Source: Azospirillum sp. TSH64
GTDB lineage: Bacteria > Pseudomonadota > Alphaproteobacteria > Azospirillales > Azospirillaceae
DNA length: 64,000 nucleotides
Assembly (NCBI RefSeq): GCF_003116035.1
Contig: NZ_LGQW01000002.1
Location: 62,001 to 126,000 of the forward strand
Direction of reading: 5' to 3'
In this document: in pieces, positions 19,104 through 27,485 of the stretch
Layout: each line of letters opens with the position of its first letter
Position numbering within the stretch: position 1 is the stretch's first letter
Program-made: the position numbers and the translations under genes
Notes under the pieces: generated by a model
Told to the model about the DNA's origin: nothing
Databases searched by the model: none
The model's input: only the letters and a program-made list of their open reading frames with translations

Positions 19104-20153
19104 GTGTTTTGGAATGGAAAGACCCTGGCAGCCGATCACTATGCCACATCGTTAAGACATCATTTCGGTGACGGTGCGGTTCATCGTCTTCAAAAAGAGA
19201 TCGGGTTCGTCGGGAAACGGCTTCTTCGACTTCCAAGCACAGAAAGATCGGCCTTCTTCGACCCCTGGTTTACCGAGGAGAACGCCCGCCATCTGCGCTC
19301 GGTCGCCCGATCCGTCCGCGGGATGACGTCCGATGCGCCGGCCCCGGCCCTGGCGTCCGCCCCCCGCATCGTCTTCCTGCATGGCGTGATGCCGCGCAGC
19401 GGCACCAACTATCTCCAGAGCCTGCTGGAGCTGCATCCCGACGTGCTGGTCAATCCCTACGGCATCCGCGAGCTTCCCTTCCTGAACACGCTGGAGGATG
19501 CGCGGACCTACGAGGGGCGCTTCCTGCGTCTTTACCGGCGCAACCGGGAGTCGTTCAGCGATCTGGAAACCTTCTGCTACATGGTGAACGGCTTCCTGCG
19601 CCGGATCGAAGCCGAGTTCCCGGCCGGCAAGACGGTGGTGATCAAGTCGCCCCACACCCGGATGATGCGCTATTTCCCCTACCTGTTCCCGGCGGAACGC
19701 TGCCTGATCGTGCTGCGCGACGGTCGCCGCGCCGTGCAGTCCACCATCGACACCTGGCCGCTGCGCTTCCTGGGCCGGACCTTCGCCGACGTCTGCCGGG
19801 AATGGAGCTTCGGCACCGAGGCGGCGCTGGAGGCGCAGAGCCGGATGAGCGCCGACGCCTGCCGGCTGGTCCGTTTCGAGGATGCGGTGGCCGCTCCCGA
19901 CGGCACGGCCCGCGACCTCATGCGCTTCCTGGATTTGGACGAGGGCCGCTATCCGTTCGAGCGGATCGGCGACCTTCCCATCCTGGGATCGTCCCGCGCC
20001 TCGCGCAGCAACGGCGAGGTCAGCTGGACCCCCGTCAGCAAACCCGAAGGCTTCGACCCGTCGAAGCGCCCGATCCAATGGTCGCGCAAGCGTCTGACCG
20101 TGTTCGACGCCGTGGCCGGAGACATGCAGAAGAAGGCCGGCTATGCTGCTTGA
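19104..20153 (+). CDS. PAPS-dependent sulfotransferase
   Basis: Transfers sulfate from PAPS to an acceptor. Counting from the chosen start, the 5'-phosphosulfate loop is [10 protein letters not shown] (97-106) and the 3'-phosphate site is [12 protein letters not shown] (203-214), with the conserved Arg and Ser. The frame is open to 19014, but AAAGGAGG at 19091-19098 sits 5 bases before the GTG at 19104, an ideal ribosome binding site, so I place the start there (349 residues). Its last 11 bases overlap cysD, and cysNC follows, so donor synthesis and donor use are in one operon, as in nodH-nodPQ. The acceptor is unknown; the neighbouring exported polysaccharide is the best candidate (inference). 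Confidence 0.88.
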   Translation: MFWNGKTLAADHYATSLRHHFGDGAVHRLQKEIGFVGKRLLRLPSTERSAFFDPWFTEENARHLRSVARSVRGMTSDAPAPALASAPRIVFLHGVMPRSGTNYLQSLLELHPDVLVNPYGIRELPFLNTLEDARTYEGRFLRLYRRNRESFSDLETFCYMVNGFLRRIEAEFPAGKTVVIKSPHTRMMRYFPYLFPAERCLIVLRDGRRAVQSTIDTWPLRFLGRTFADVCREWSFGTEAALEAQSRMSADACRLVRFEDAVAAPDGTARDLMRFLDLDEGRYPFERIGDLPILGSSRASRSNGEVSWTPVSKPEGFDPSKRPIQWSRKRLTVFDAVAGDMQKKAGYAA

Positions 20154-21150
20154 TCCACTGTTCGACACCCGTCCCGCGGCCAGGGATCTCCCCCAGCCCG
20201 CTCCCGCTTCCGGTGTTGAGGACGCGCTGCCCGCCATCCTGACCACGCCGGCCCGCCTCACCCACCTGCAAAGGCTGGAGGCGGAGAGCATCCACATCAT
20301 GCGCGAGGTGGCGGCCCAGTTCCACAAGCCGGTCATGCTCTATTCGGTGGGCAAGGACAGCTCGGTCCTGCTGCATCTGGCGATGAAGGCCTTCTATCCG
20401 TCGAAGCCGCCCTTCCCGCTGCTGCATGTCGACACGACCTGGAAATTCCGGGAGATGATCGAGTTCCGCGACCGCATGGCGCAGGATCTCGGGCTGGACC
20501 TGACGGTCCACATCAACCGGGACGGCGTGCGGCAGGGCATCGGCCCGGTCAGCCACGGCTCGGCCGTCCACACCGACGTGATGAAGACGCAAGCGCTCAA
20601 ACAGGCGCTCGACGCCCACGGCTTCGACGCCGCCTTCGGCGGGGCGCGCCGCGACGAGGAGAAGAGCCGCGCCAAGGAGCGCATCTTCTCCTTCCGCACG
20701 GCCACCCACCGCTGGGAGCCGAAGAACCAGCGGCCGGAGCTGTGGAACCTCTACCAGGGCCGCATCCACAAGGGCGAAAGCATCCGCGTCTTCCCGCTGT
20801 CGAACTGGACCGAGCTGGACATCTGGCAATACATCCACCAGGAGGCCATCCCGGTGGTGCCGCTCTATTTCGCCAAGCCGCGCCCGGTGGTGGAGCGCGA
20901 CGGCACGCTGATCATGGTCGACGACGACCGGCTGCCGCTGAAGCCCGGCGAGGTGCCGGAGATGGCCTGGGTGCGTTTCCGCACGCTCGGCTGCTATCCG
21001 CTGACCGGGGCCGTGCGCAGCACCGCCGCCACCCTGCCCGAGATCATCCGCGAGATGCTGCTGTCCACCGGTTCGGAACGGCAGGGCCGGGTGATCGACC
21101 AGGATGCCGCCGCCTCGATGGAAGCGAAGAAGCAGGAAGGCTACTTCTGA
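20143..21150 (+). CDS. cysD: Sulfate adenylyltransferase subunit 2
   Basis: With CysN it forms APS from sulfate and ATP. The 335-residue protein has the PP-loop SVGKDSS (68-74), [11 protein letters not shown], the conserved [15 protein letters not shown] and [12 protein letters not shown]. It is about 30 residues longer than usual at the N-terminus, since conserved sequence begins near [14 protein letters not shown]; no later ATG precedes that block. It overlaps the sulfotransferase by 11 bases and shares one base with cysNC (TGATG), so all three are translationally coupled. Confidence 0.96.
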   Translation: MLLDPLFDTRPAARDLPQPAPASGVEDALPAILTTPARLTHLQRLEAESIHIMREVAAQFHKPVMLYSVGKDSSVLLHLAMKAFYPSKPPFPLLHVDTTWKFREMIEFRDRMAQDLGLDLTVHINRDGVRQGIGPVSHGSAVHTDVMKTQALKQALDAHGFDAAFGGARRDEEKSRAKERIFSFRTATHRWEPKNQRPELWNLYQGRIHKGESIRVFPLSNWTELDIWQYIHQEAIPVVPLYFAKPRPVVERDGTLIMVDDDRLPLKPGEVPEMAWVRFRTLGCYPLTGAVRSTAATLPEIIREMLLSTGSERQGRVIDQDAAASMEAKKQEGYF

Positions 21151-23084
21151 TGCTGACGGATCTCGACCCCATCGCCACCGCTCCTGCGGATGCCGCCCCC
21201 TCCGATGCCGCCAATGAGGTGCAGGTGTATCTCGCCCGCCAGAACGGCAAGGACCTGCTGCGCTTCATCACCTGCGGCTCGGTGGACGACGGCAAGTCGA
21301 CGCTGATCGGCCGGCTGCTCTACGACTGCAAATGCCTCTTTGAGGACCAGCTGGCCAGCCTGGAGGCGGATTCGGGCCGCTTCGGCACCACCGGTGCCGG
21401 CCAGCTCGACCTCGCGCTGCTGGTCGACGGGCTGGCGGCGGAGCGCGAGCAGGGCATCACCATCGATGTCGCCTACCGCTTCTTCACCACCGAGCGCCGC
21501 AAGTTCATCGTCGCCGACACGCCGGGCCACGAGCAGTATACCCGCAACATGGTCACCGGCGCGTCCACCGCCGACGCCGCGGTCCTGCTTGTCGATGCGC
21601 GCAAGGGCGTGCTGACCCAGACCCGGCGACACAGCACCATCGTTTCGCTCCTGGGCGTGCGCCATGTCGTGCTGGCGGTCAACAAGATGGACGCGGTCGG
21701 TTGGAGCCGCGAGACCTTCGAGCGGATCGCCGCCGACTACCGCGTCTTCGCCCAGCGCATCGGCATCGACGAGGTCACCTGCATCCCGGTCTCGGCGCTC
21801 ACCGGCGACAACGTCACCAAGCCGTCGGACGCCATGGGCTGGTACGGCGGCCCCACCCTGCTCGGCCATCTGGAGAGCGTCGACGCCGCGGCGGAGGAAA
21901 AGCTCGGCGCCTTCCGCATGGCGGTGCAGTGGGTCAACCGGCCCAACCAGGATTTCCGCGGTTTCTGCGGCACGGTGGCCGGCGGCGCGCTGCGCGTCGG
22001 CGACGAGGTCGCCATCCTGCCCGGCGGGCGGACCAGCCGGGTGGCCCGGATCGTCACCATGGACGGCGATCTGGAGACGGCGCAGCCCGGACAGGCGGTC
22101 ACGCTGGTGCTGGCCGACGAGGTCGATGCCAGCCGCGGCGACATGATCGCCGCCGCCACCGGCCGTCCGGAGGTGGCCGACCAGTTCGCGGCGCATGTGG
22201 TGTGGATGGACGAGCAGCCGCTGCTGCCCGGCCGCTCCTACCTGCTGCGCGCCGGCACGGCGACGGTCGGCGCCCAGGTGACCGAGCTGAAGCACGCCAT
22301 CAACGTCAACACCCAGGAGCATGCCGCCGCCAAGCATCTGGATCTCAACGACGTCGGCTTCTGCAATCTGGCGCTCGACCGGCCGATCCCGTTCGACGCC
22401 TATGCCGACAGCCGCGAGACCGGCAGCTTCATCCTGATCGACCGGCTGACCAACGCCACCGCCGGCTGCGGCATGATCCGCTTCGGCTTGCGCCGGGCGT
22501 CGAACATCCACCGCCACGCCTCGAAGCTGGACAAGGCGGCGCGGGCCGGCGGGCTGCAGAAGCCCTGCGTGCTGTGGTTCACCGGCCTGTCCGGCTCCGG
22601 CAAGTCCAGCGTCGCCGACCGGCTGGAGCAGGAGCTGCACCGTCTCGGCCGCCGCACCATGATCCTCGACGGCGACAATGTCCGCCACGGGCTGAACCGG
22701 GATCTGGGCTTCACCGACGAGGACCGGGTGGAGAACATCCGCCGCGTCGCCGAAGTGTCGAAGCTGATGGTGGACGCCGGGCTGATCGTGCTGGTCAGCT
22801 TCATCTCCCCCTTCCGCGAGGAGCGCCGGATGGCGCGCTCCCTGGTGGAGGAGGGCGAGTTCCTGGAGATCTTCATGGACACGCCGCTGGAGGTCTGCGA
22901 GGCCCGCGACCCCAAGGGGCTCTACCGGAAGGCGAGAGCCGGCCAGCTCCCCCACTTCACCGGCATCGACAGCGCCTACGAGCCGCCGGACGCGCCGGAG
23001 ATCATGTTGAAGGGCGCCGAACAGACCGCCGACGAGATGGTCGCCCAGGTGATCGGGGAGCTGCGGCGGCGCGAGGTGATCTGA
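21150..23084 (+). CDS. cysNC: Bifunctional sulfate adenylyltransferase subunit 1 / adenylylsulfate kinase (NodQ-like)
   Basis: The 644-residue fusion makes PAPS: the GTPase CysN half drives APS formation and the CysC half phosphorylates APS. CysN features are GSVDDGKST (43-51), DTPGHE (123-128) and NKMD (178-181). The CysC half has P-loop GLSGSGKSS (479-487), [10 protein letters not shown] and the active-site serine region FISPFREER (551-559). The ATG at 21150 overlaps the cysD stop in TGATG. Fusion of CysN and CysC is usual in alphaproteobacteria and NodQ. Position behind a sulfotransferase suggests PAPS for sulfation and not only for cysteine synthesis. Confidence 0.96.
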   Translation: MLTDLDPIATAPADAAPSDAANEVQVYLARQNGKDLLRFITCGSVDDGKSTLIGRLLYDCKCLFEDQLASLEADSGRFGTTGAGQLDLALLVDGLAAEREQGITIDVAYRFFTTERRKFIVADTPGHEQYTRNMVTGASTADAAVLLVDARKGVLTQTRRHSTIVSLLGVRHVVLAVNKMDAVGWSRETFERIAADYRVFAQRIGIDEVTCIPVSALTGDNVTKPSDAMGWYGGPTLLGHLESVDAAAEEKLGAFRMAVQWVNRPNQDFRGFCGTVAGGALRVGDEVAILPGGRTSRVARIVTMDGDLETAQPGQAVTLVLADEVDASRGDMIAAATGRPEVADQFAAHVVWMDEQPLLPGRSYLLRAGTATVGAQVTELKHAINVNTQEHAAAKHLDLNDVGFCNLALDRPIPFDAYADSRETGSFILIDRLTNATAGCGMIRFGLRRASNIHRHASKLDKAARAGGLQKPCVLWFTGLSGSGKSSVADRLEQELHRLGRRTMILDGDNVRHGLNRDLGFTDEDRVENIRRVAEVSKLMVDAGLIVLVSFISPFREERRMARSLVEEGEFLEIFMDTPLEVCEARDPKGLYRKARAGQLPHFTGIDSAYEPPDAPEIMLKGAEQTADEMVAQVIGELRRREVI

Positions 23085-23122
23085 GGGCGCTGGATCCTTG
23101 GTGCGCTGATGGATTGTTCGAC

Positions 23123-23268
23123 AAGATAGACACGGATGTCACGGATTTGAACACGGATTACACGGATGTTTTCCGAGACGTAGATGACGTCTGCAAAACA
23201 CGGCTTCTGCAAGTAGAAGAAATATCCGTGTAATCGGTGCCTAAATCCGTGACATCCGTGTCTATCTT
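23123..23268. repeat. Large imperfect inverted repeat built from CACGGAT units
   Basis: Two 48-base arms, 23123-23170 and 23221-23268, are reverse complements with 5 mismatches; the outer 26 bases match perfectly. They flank a 50-base loop that contains its own small hairpin (CTTCT/AGAAG near 23204-23219). Each arm is made of CACGGAT-type words; in the left arm they start at 23131, 23140, 23152 and 23161, spaced 9, 12 and 9. It sits between convergent cysNC and the uracil-repair gene, so it may act as a bidirectional terminator or be a dispersed repeat. Confidence 0.9.
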
Positions 23269-23333
23269 TTCCGACATCATTCGGCTTCCTTGGAAAACAG
23301 TGTTGTAAACCCTTGTGATCATAGGGGAGGTCG

Positions 23334-24767
23334 TCAACCCGCCCCCTCCACCACCTCCCGCGCCCGCCGCAGGTCGGCGACGAAGTCGCGGTAGGCCTGC
23401 TCCGCCTCCTCGCCCGCCGGCAGGCGCAGCAGGTAGGAGGGGTGGACGGTGACGAATCCCTCCCAATCGCCGAACCCCATCGGCCCGCGCTCCCGCAGAA
23501 CCGAGACGCTGCGCCCGCTCAGCGCCAATGCCGCGGTGGCGCCCAGCGTCACCACCAGGCGCGGGCGGACGAAGGCCAGCTCCTTCATCAGCCACCAGCG
23601 GTAATGCTTCACCTCGCCGGCGGTCGGCGACTGGTGCAGGCGGCGCTTGCCGCGGGCGACGAACTTGAAATGCTTGACCGCGTTGGTCAGGTAGGCGGCG
23701 CTGCGCTCGATCCCGGCCTCCTCCAGCGCGCGGTCCAACAGCTGGCCGGCCGGGCCGACGAAGGGCCGGCCTTCCATGTCCTCCTGGTCGCCGGGCTGCT
23801 CGCCGACGATGGCGATGGCGGCCTCCTCCGGCCCTTCGCCCAGCACCGCCTGCGTCGCCCCCGGCACCAGCGGGTCCGCCGCCCGGATGATGCGGTTCAG
23901 CTCGGCCAGCGTCGCCGGTTCCTGCCGGGCCATGGCGGCGACGGCCTTGTCGGGGTTGCGGCGGCGGGGGGCCGCGGCCTCCGCCTCGATCATCGCCTGC
24001 ACCCGCGCAGGCGCGGAGCGGATCATCGCCGGGATCGCCGCGGCCTCCGGCAAATTGGCCCAGTATTTCCGCGGCATCTCCGCCCGCATCGCCGTCGGGT
24101 TCACCCGCGCGGGATTGAAGGTGCTCTCGTAATAGCGCTGCCAGCCTTCGGCGAAGCGGTCGTCGCGGTCGAGCCCCTCCGGCCTCAAAGCCGCCGGCCC
24201 GACCGTCAGCGAGCGCCGGTCCCAATGCAGAGATCCCACCGGCGTCAGGATCGTCCAGACCAGGCTCTCGAACCGTTCGACGAAGAAGGGCGCGGTCGCC
24301 TCGACGATGAAATGGTCGGGCTCGAACCACGCGACGTAGCGCTCCCCGCCCCGATCTTCGGAGTTGGCCGGATCCCGAACCTCGCGGAAGCGCAGGAAGG
24401 CGTGCATCTTGTGCAGGTCGCGCCGCACCGCCTTGTCCAGCAGCGCCAGCCGGTGGATCAGCGGGTCGGCATGATGGTCGAGGATGTCGCGCTCCCCCCG
24501 CACCACCCGCCGGACCAGCCGGTGCAGCAGGGCATAGCGCTCCGGATCGCGGTGGCAGACCACGCTTTCGATCAGCGCCCCCACCGGGCGCGGCAGCGGA
24601 ACCGGCGGCGCGTCCGCCGGCAGCGGAGCCGTATCGCCGAACAGCGACGGCGTCGCCCCGCCGCTCCACACCACCGCGTCCGGTTCGACATCGAGCGCGA
24701 CCAGCCCGCGCAGCGCGCGGCGGAAGCCATCCAGATCGGCGCCGTCCTTCAACTCCACATGCCGCAT
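23334..24767 (-). CDS. UdgX-type uracil-DNA binding protein fused to DUF4130-like domain
   Basis: The 477-residue fusion has an N-terminal DUF4130/TIGR03915-like region (about 1-270; DLHKMHAFLRFREV, MPRKYWANLPEAA) and a C-terminal UdgX-family uracil-DNA glycosylase domain (about 285-470). The latter has GEQPGDQED (322-330), FVGPAGQLLDRAL, the UdgX-specific loop GKRRLHQ (373-379) with the His that links covalently to abasic DNA in characterised UdgX, and HPSYLL (442-447). The UDG domain contains no cysteine at all, although UdgX proteins normally bind an Fe-S cluster through four. It lies 11 bases after the radical SAM gene, a known genomic partnership (TIGR03914/03915/03916), here under a visible SOS box. 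Confidence 0.9.
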   Translation of the reverse strand: MRHVELKDGADLDGFRRALRGLVALDVEPDAVVWSGGATPSLFGDTAPLPADAPPVPLPRPVGALIESVVCHRDPERYALLHRLVRRVVRGERDILDHHADPLIHRLALLDKAVRRDLHKMHAFLRFREVRDPANSEDRGGERYVAWFEPDHFIVEATAPFFVERFESLVWTILTPVGSLHWDRRSLTVGPAALRPEGLDRDDRFAEGWQRYYESTFNPARVNPTAMRAEMPRKYWANLPEAAAIPAMIRSAPARVQAMIEAEAAAPRRRNPDKAVAAMARQEPATLAELNRIIRAADPLVPGATQAVLGEGPEEAAIAIVGEQPGDQEDMEGRPFVGPAGQLLDRALEEAGIERSAAYLTNAVKHFKFVARGKRRLHQSPTAGEVKHYRWWLMKELAFVRPRLVVTLGATAALALSGRSVSVLRERGPMGFGDWEGFVTVHPSYLLRLPAGEEAEQAYRDFVADLRRAREVVEGAG

Positions 24768-24778
24768 GGCTCAACCCC

Positions 24779-25990
24779 TCAGAACAGGCTGAGCTGCTTG
24801 GGCGGCGCCACCAGCCGCTGCCGCAGGTCGGCGCGGTCGGTCAGCCCGCCCGGATGGTGGTCGGCGGCGATCAGGAAGGCGCGCGCCCGCTTCAGTCCCG
24901 ACGACAGCCGCGCCACATCCTCCAGCCGCAGGGTGGTGTGGCGCCGCGCCTCGACGATCTTGTCGACCGCCCGCGCCCCCAGCCCCGGCACGCGCAGCAG
25001 CATCTCGCGGTCGGCGCTGTTCACGTCCACCGGGAAGCGCTCGCGGTTCTTCAGGGCCCAGGCCAGCTTGGGGTCGATGCCCAGATCCAGCATGCCGCCC
25101 TCGCCCCCGGCGGCGATCTCGTCCACGGTGAAGCCGTAATAGCGCAGCAGCCAGTCGGCCTGGTACAGCCGGTTCTCGCGCTGGAGCGGCGGCGGCTTGG
25201 CCGGCAGGGCGGAACTCGCCTCCGGGATCGGGCTGAAGGCGGAATAATAGACCCGGCGCAGCCCGTAGCGGCGATAGAGCGTGTCGCTGGTCTCCAGCAC
25301 CGACAGGTCGGTCGAGGCGTCGGCGCCGACGATCATCTGGGTGCTCTGCCCGGCGGGGGAGAAGCGGCGCTTTTCCTCCTTGGCCTCCAGGATGCGTTCG
25401 CCGACCTGCCCCATCACCGCCTTGATCGAGCTGCCGTCCTTCTCCGGCGCGAACTGCTTCAGGCTGCGGTCGGAGGCCAGTTCGAGGTTGATCGACAGCC
25501 GGTCGGCCCACAGCCCGGCCTGCTCGATCAGCCAGGGGCTGGCCTCCGGGATCGTCTTCAGATGGATGTAGCCGGCGAAGCCATGGTCGCGCCGCAGCGT
25601 GCGCGCCACCAGCATCAGCTGCTCCATCGTGTGGTCGGGCGAGCGGATGATGCCGGAGGACAGGAACAGCCCTTCGATGCAGTTGCGCTTGTAGAAGCCC
25701 AGCGTCAGCTGCACCACCTCGTCGACGCTGAAGCGCGCGCGCCGCACGTTGGAGGACCGGCGGTTGATGCAGTAGGCGCAGTCGAACAGGCAGTAGTTGG
25801 TCAGCAGGATCTTGAGCAGCGAGACGCAGCGCCCGTCCGGCGTATAGGCGTGGCAGATGCCGGCCCCGGTGGTCGAACCGATGCCGTCCGGCCCGCCCGT
25901 CCGCCGCTTCGCCCCCGACGACGCGCAGGAGGCGTCGTATTTCGCCGCATCCGCCAGGATCTCGAGTTTGTCGAGCAGCGCGTCATCCAC
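24779..25990 (-). CDS. DNA-repair-associated radical SAM protein (TIGR03916 type)
   Basis: Putative DNA modification or repair enzyme that always travels with UdgX-like proteins; its reaction is unknown. The 403-residue chain has the radical SAM motif CLFDCAYC (67-74) and the family opening KLEILADAAKYDASCASSG. A helix-hairpin-helix DNA-binding segment lies at about 324-350 (VPGLGARAVDKIVEARR), and the chain ends in QLSLF, which matches the beta-clamp binding consensus. The frame is open far upstream, but the family begins at this GTG (25990), which is preceded by a GGAAGAGGGAAG purine run. An alphaproteobacterial LexA box lies 29 bases upstream of the start. Confidence 0.9.
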   Translation of the reverse strand: MDDALLDKLEILADAAKYDASCASSGAKRRTGGPDGIGSTTGAGICHAYTPDGRCVSLLKILLTNYCLFDCAYCINRRSSNVRRARFSVDEVVQLTLGFYKRNCIEGLFLSSGIIRSPDHTMEQLMLVARTLRRDHGFAGYIHLKTIPEASPWLIEQAGLWADRLSINLELASDRSLKQFAPEKDGSSIKAVMGQVGERILEAKEEKRRFSPAGQSTQMIVGADASTDLSVLETSDTLYRRYGLRRVYYSAFSPIPEASSALPAKPPPLQRENRLYQADWLLRYYGFTVDEIAAGGEGGMLDLGIDPKLAWALKNRERFPVDVNSADREMLLRVPGLGARAVDKIVEARRHTTLRLEDVARLSSGLKRARAFLIAADHHPGGLTDRADLRQRLVAPPKQLSLF

Positions 25991-26018
25991 TGTGATGGCT
26001 TCCCTCTTCCTTCCAGAT

Positions 26019-26033
26019 GTTCGCAATATGTTC
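26019..26033 (-). promoter_or_regulatory. LexA (SOS) box, alphaproteobacterial type
   Basis: GTTC (26019-26022), seven bases, then GTTC (26030-26033) is the exact GTTC-N7-GTTC direct repeat bound by LexA in alphaproteobacteria. It lies 29-43 bases upstream of the radical SAM/UdgX operon start, where it would overlap the promoter. A repair operon behind it makes chance less likely. Direct LexA binding is inferred. Confidence 0.8.
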
Positions 26034-26438
26034 TTATCTAAGGAAAAGGCAAGCGGGGTGTCTTGAAAGCGGGCCGGAACGGGGCCACGTGCTCTACAAC
26101 CGGATCCGGGCCCCTCTGGCGACTTAGACGTGGTCGCGATGTCGGATCTCTTCACCTGCTCTTGCGCCGACGGGCGTGACCGCACTTGGAGGGACTGATG
26201 CCCTTGCCCCTGAGACAACGCCTCCGGCCTCCGGCATTCCCCGCTCCCGACCTTCCCCGTCGCGCGCCGCCCCTCCGGCGCGCCGCACGGCTTTGCCACC
26301 GCTCCGGGTGGGCGGCTTTGCCGCCCTCTGGGCGGCCGGCTCCGTGCGCCTGCGGGGCGCCGGGGCCAGGGCCAGGGCCGAGACCCTGAAATCTTCCCCC
26401 GCCTCATTCCCACCCTTTTGATGAAGACGAGCATCGCC
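26034..26438. other. Intergenic region between the SOS-boxed repair operon and the DUF2076 gene
   Basis: About 400 bases with no supportable gene. It should hold the upstream part of the repair-operon promoter and the promoter of the DUF2076 gene. The stretch 26,200-26,390 is very GC-rich, with open frames on both strands that resemble nothing known. Confidence 0.5.
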
Positions 26439-27119
26439 ATGGACCACACCGAACGCCAGATCATCGACGACCTGTTCGCCAAGCTGCATCAGGCCGAGGC
26501 GCAATCCGGCCCGCGCGATCCCGAGGCCGAGGCGCTGATCCGCGAGCGGATCGCCCGCCAGCCGGCCGCCCCCTACCTGATGGCGCAGGCCATCGTGATG
26601 ATGGAGCAGGCGCTCGCCGCCTCGCAGGGCCGCAACGAGGAGCTGGAGCGCCAGCTGCGCGAGCGTCCCGCCGCCGCTCCCGCCGCCCCGGCCCAGTCCG
26701 GCGGCGGCCTGTTCGGCAGCCTGTTCGGCGGCAGCAGCCGTCCCGCTCCGCAGCCCTCATATCCGGCGTCTGCCCCGGCCGCTGCCGCCCCTGCGGCCGC
26801 CATGCCGGCCGGCTCGCCCTGGGGCCGTCCGCCCGCCGCTGCCGGTACGCCCGCCTATGGCGACCCGCGCGTCGCCGGCTATGCCCAGCAGCCGCGGGCC
26901 GGCGGCGGCTTCATGGCCGGCGCCATGCAGACGGCGGCCGGCGTCGCCGGCGGCATGCTGATCGGCAGCGCGCTCTCCAGCATGTTCTCTGGCGGCGAGG
27001 CGGTGGCGGCCGAGGCTGCCGGTGCTGCCACCGATGCGGCCACCGCCGCCACCGACCATGTCGAACAGACGGTCGAGGACAGCGGCTGGGGCGATTTCGG
27101 CGGCGAAGAGGAGATGTGA
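26439..27119 (+). CDS. DUF2076 domain protein
   Basis: The 226-residue protein of a conserved but uncharacterised proteobacterial family. An N-terminal helical block (MDHTERQIIDDLFAKLHQAE, then APYLMAQAIVMMEQAL) is typical of DUF2076. Next come a Pro/Ala/Gly-rich linker with GGGLFGSLFGG, a glycine-rich hydrophobic patch (GVAGGMLIGSALSSMF) and an acidic C-terminus. Earlier in-frame starts exist at 26418 (TTG) and 26421 (ATG); I chose 26439 because family members begin at the ERQ-IDDLF block. Nothing suggests an operon; a strong hairpin follows the stop. Confidence 0.85.
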   Translation: MDHTERQIIDDLFAKLHQAEAQSGPRDPEAEALIRERIARQPAAPYLMAQAIVMMEQALAASQGRNEELERQLRERPAAAPAAPAQSGGGLFGSLFGGSSRPAPQPSYPASAPAAAAPAAAMPAGSPWGRPPAAAGTPAYGDPRVAGYAQQPRAGGGFMAGAMQTAAGVAGGMLIGSALSSMFSGGEAVAAEAAGAATDAATAATDHVEQTVEDSGWGDFGGEEEM

Positions 27120-27129
27120 GTCCATCCCT

Positions 27130-27164
27130 GATGGCGGCGCTCCGTTGAACTGAGCGCCGCCATC
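27130..27164 (+). terminator. Terminator hairpin after the DUF2076 gene
   Basis: The perfect 12-bp stem GATGGCGGCGCT (27130-27141) / AGCGCCGCCATC (27153-27164) has an 11-base loop and begins 10 bases after the stop codon. It is followed by an A/T-richer stretch but no long T-run. Confidence 0.75.
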
Positions 27165-27184
27165 GCGGAGAAAATTCCTATATG

Positions 27185-27220
27185 ATGGCGTCGGACTCAC
27201 CCTTGCGGAGCCGACGCCAT
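27185..27220. terminator. Second hairpin between convergent genes
   Basis: The perfect 10-bp stem ATGGCGTCGG (27185-27194) / CCGACGCCAT (27211-27220) has a 16-base loop. It lies between the convergent DUF2076 and nucleotide-sugar dehydrogenase genes and could stop transcription from either side. Confidence 0.5.
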
Positions 27221-27284
27221 GCCTTCCCCTCCCACCTTCTCAGGATCGCCTGCGCCAGGGCATGGGAGGGGGATTTTCCCAACC

Positions 27285-27465
27285 GATGGAACGCTGCCGT
27301 CCGGCCTGTTTCACAGCGTTCCATCCGGCCCCGGCGTTGAACCCTTGCCCATCCGGCGGATGGAACGCCGCCGCTTGGCGTGTTTCACGCTGTTCCAGCG
27401 GTCTCTCCCGTCGGCCCTGCCGATGGAACGCCGCCGCCCGGCACGTTCCACGCTGTTGCAGCCGC
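27285..27465. repeat. Three imperfect tandem copies of a palindromic unit
   Basis: Units beginning GATGGAACGC at about 27285, 27359 and 27422 each run into GTTTCAC- or GTTCCAC-like sequence and a GCTGTTCCA/GCGTTCCA half. In the first copy the arms GATGGAACGCTG (27285-27296) and CAGCGTTCCATC (27314-27325) are perfectly complementary; the later two are decayed. The block fills most of the gap between two convergent genes and contains no credible ORF. Confidence 0.75.
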
Positions 27466-27485
27466 CTGCGGCTCTGCCCCGCGCT

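Noticed and set aside
23123-23268. CRISPR array suggested by repeated CACGGAT words
   Set aside because: Words are 7 bases, spaced 9-12, arranged as two inverted arms and without spacers of constant length; no cas genes nearby.
26176-26421. Small plus-strand ORF upstream of the DUF2076 gene
   Set aside because: Low-complexity Pro/Arg/Ala composition, no ribosome binding site, overlapping frames open on both strands.
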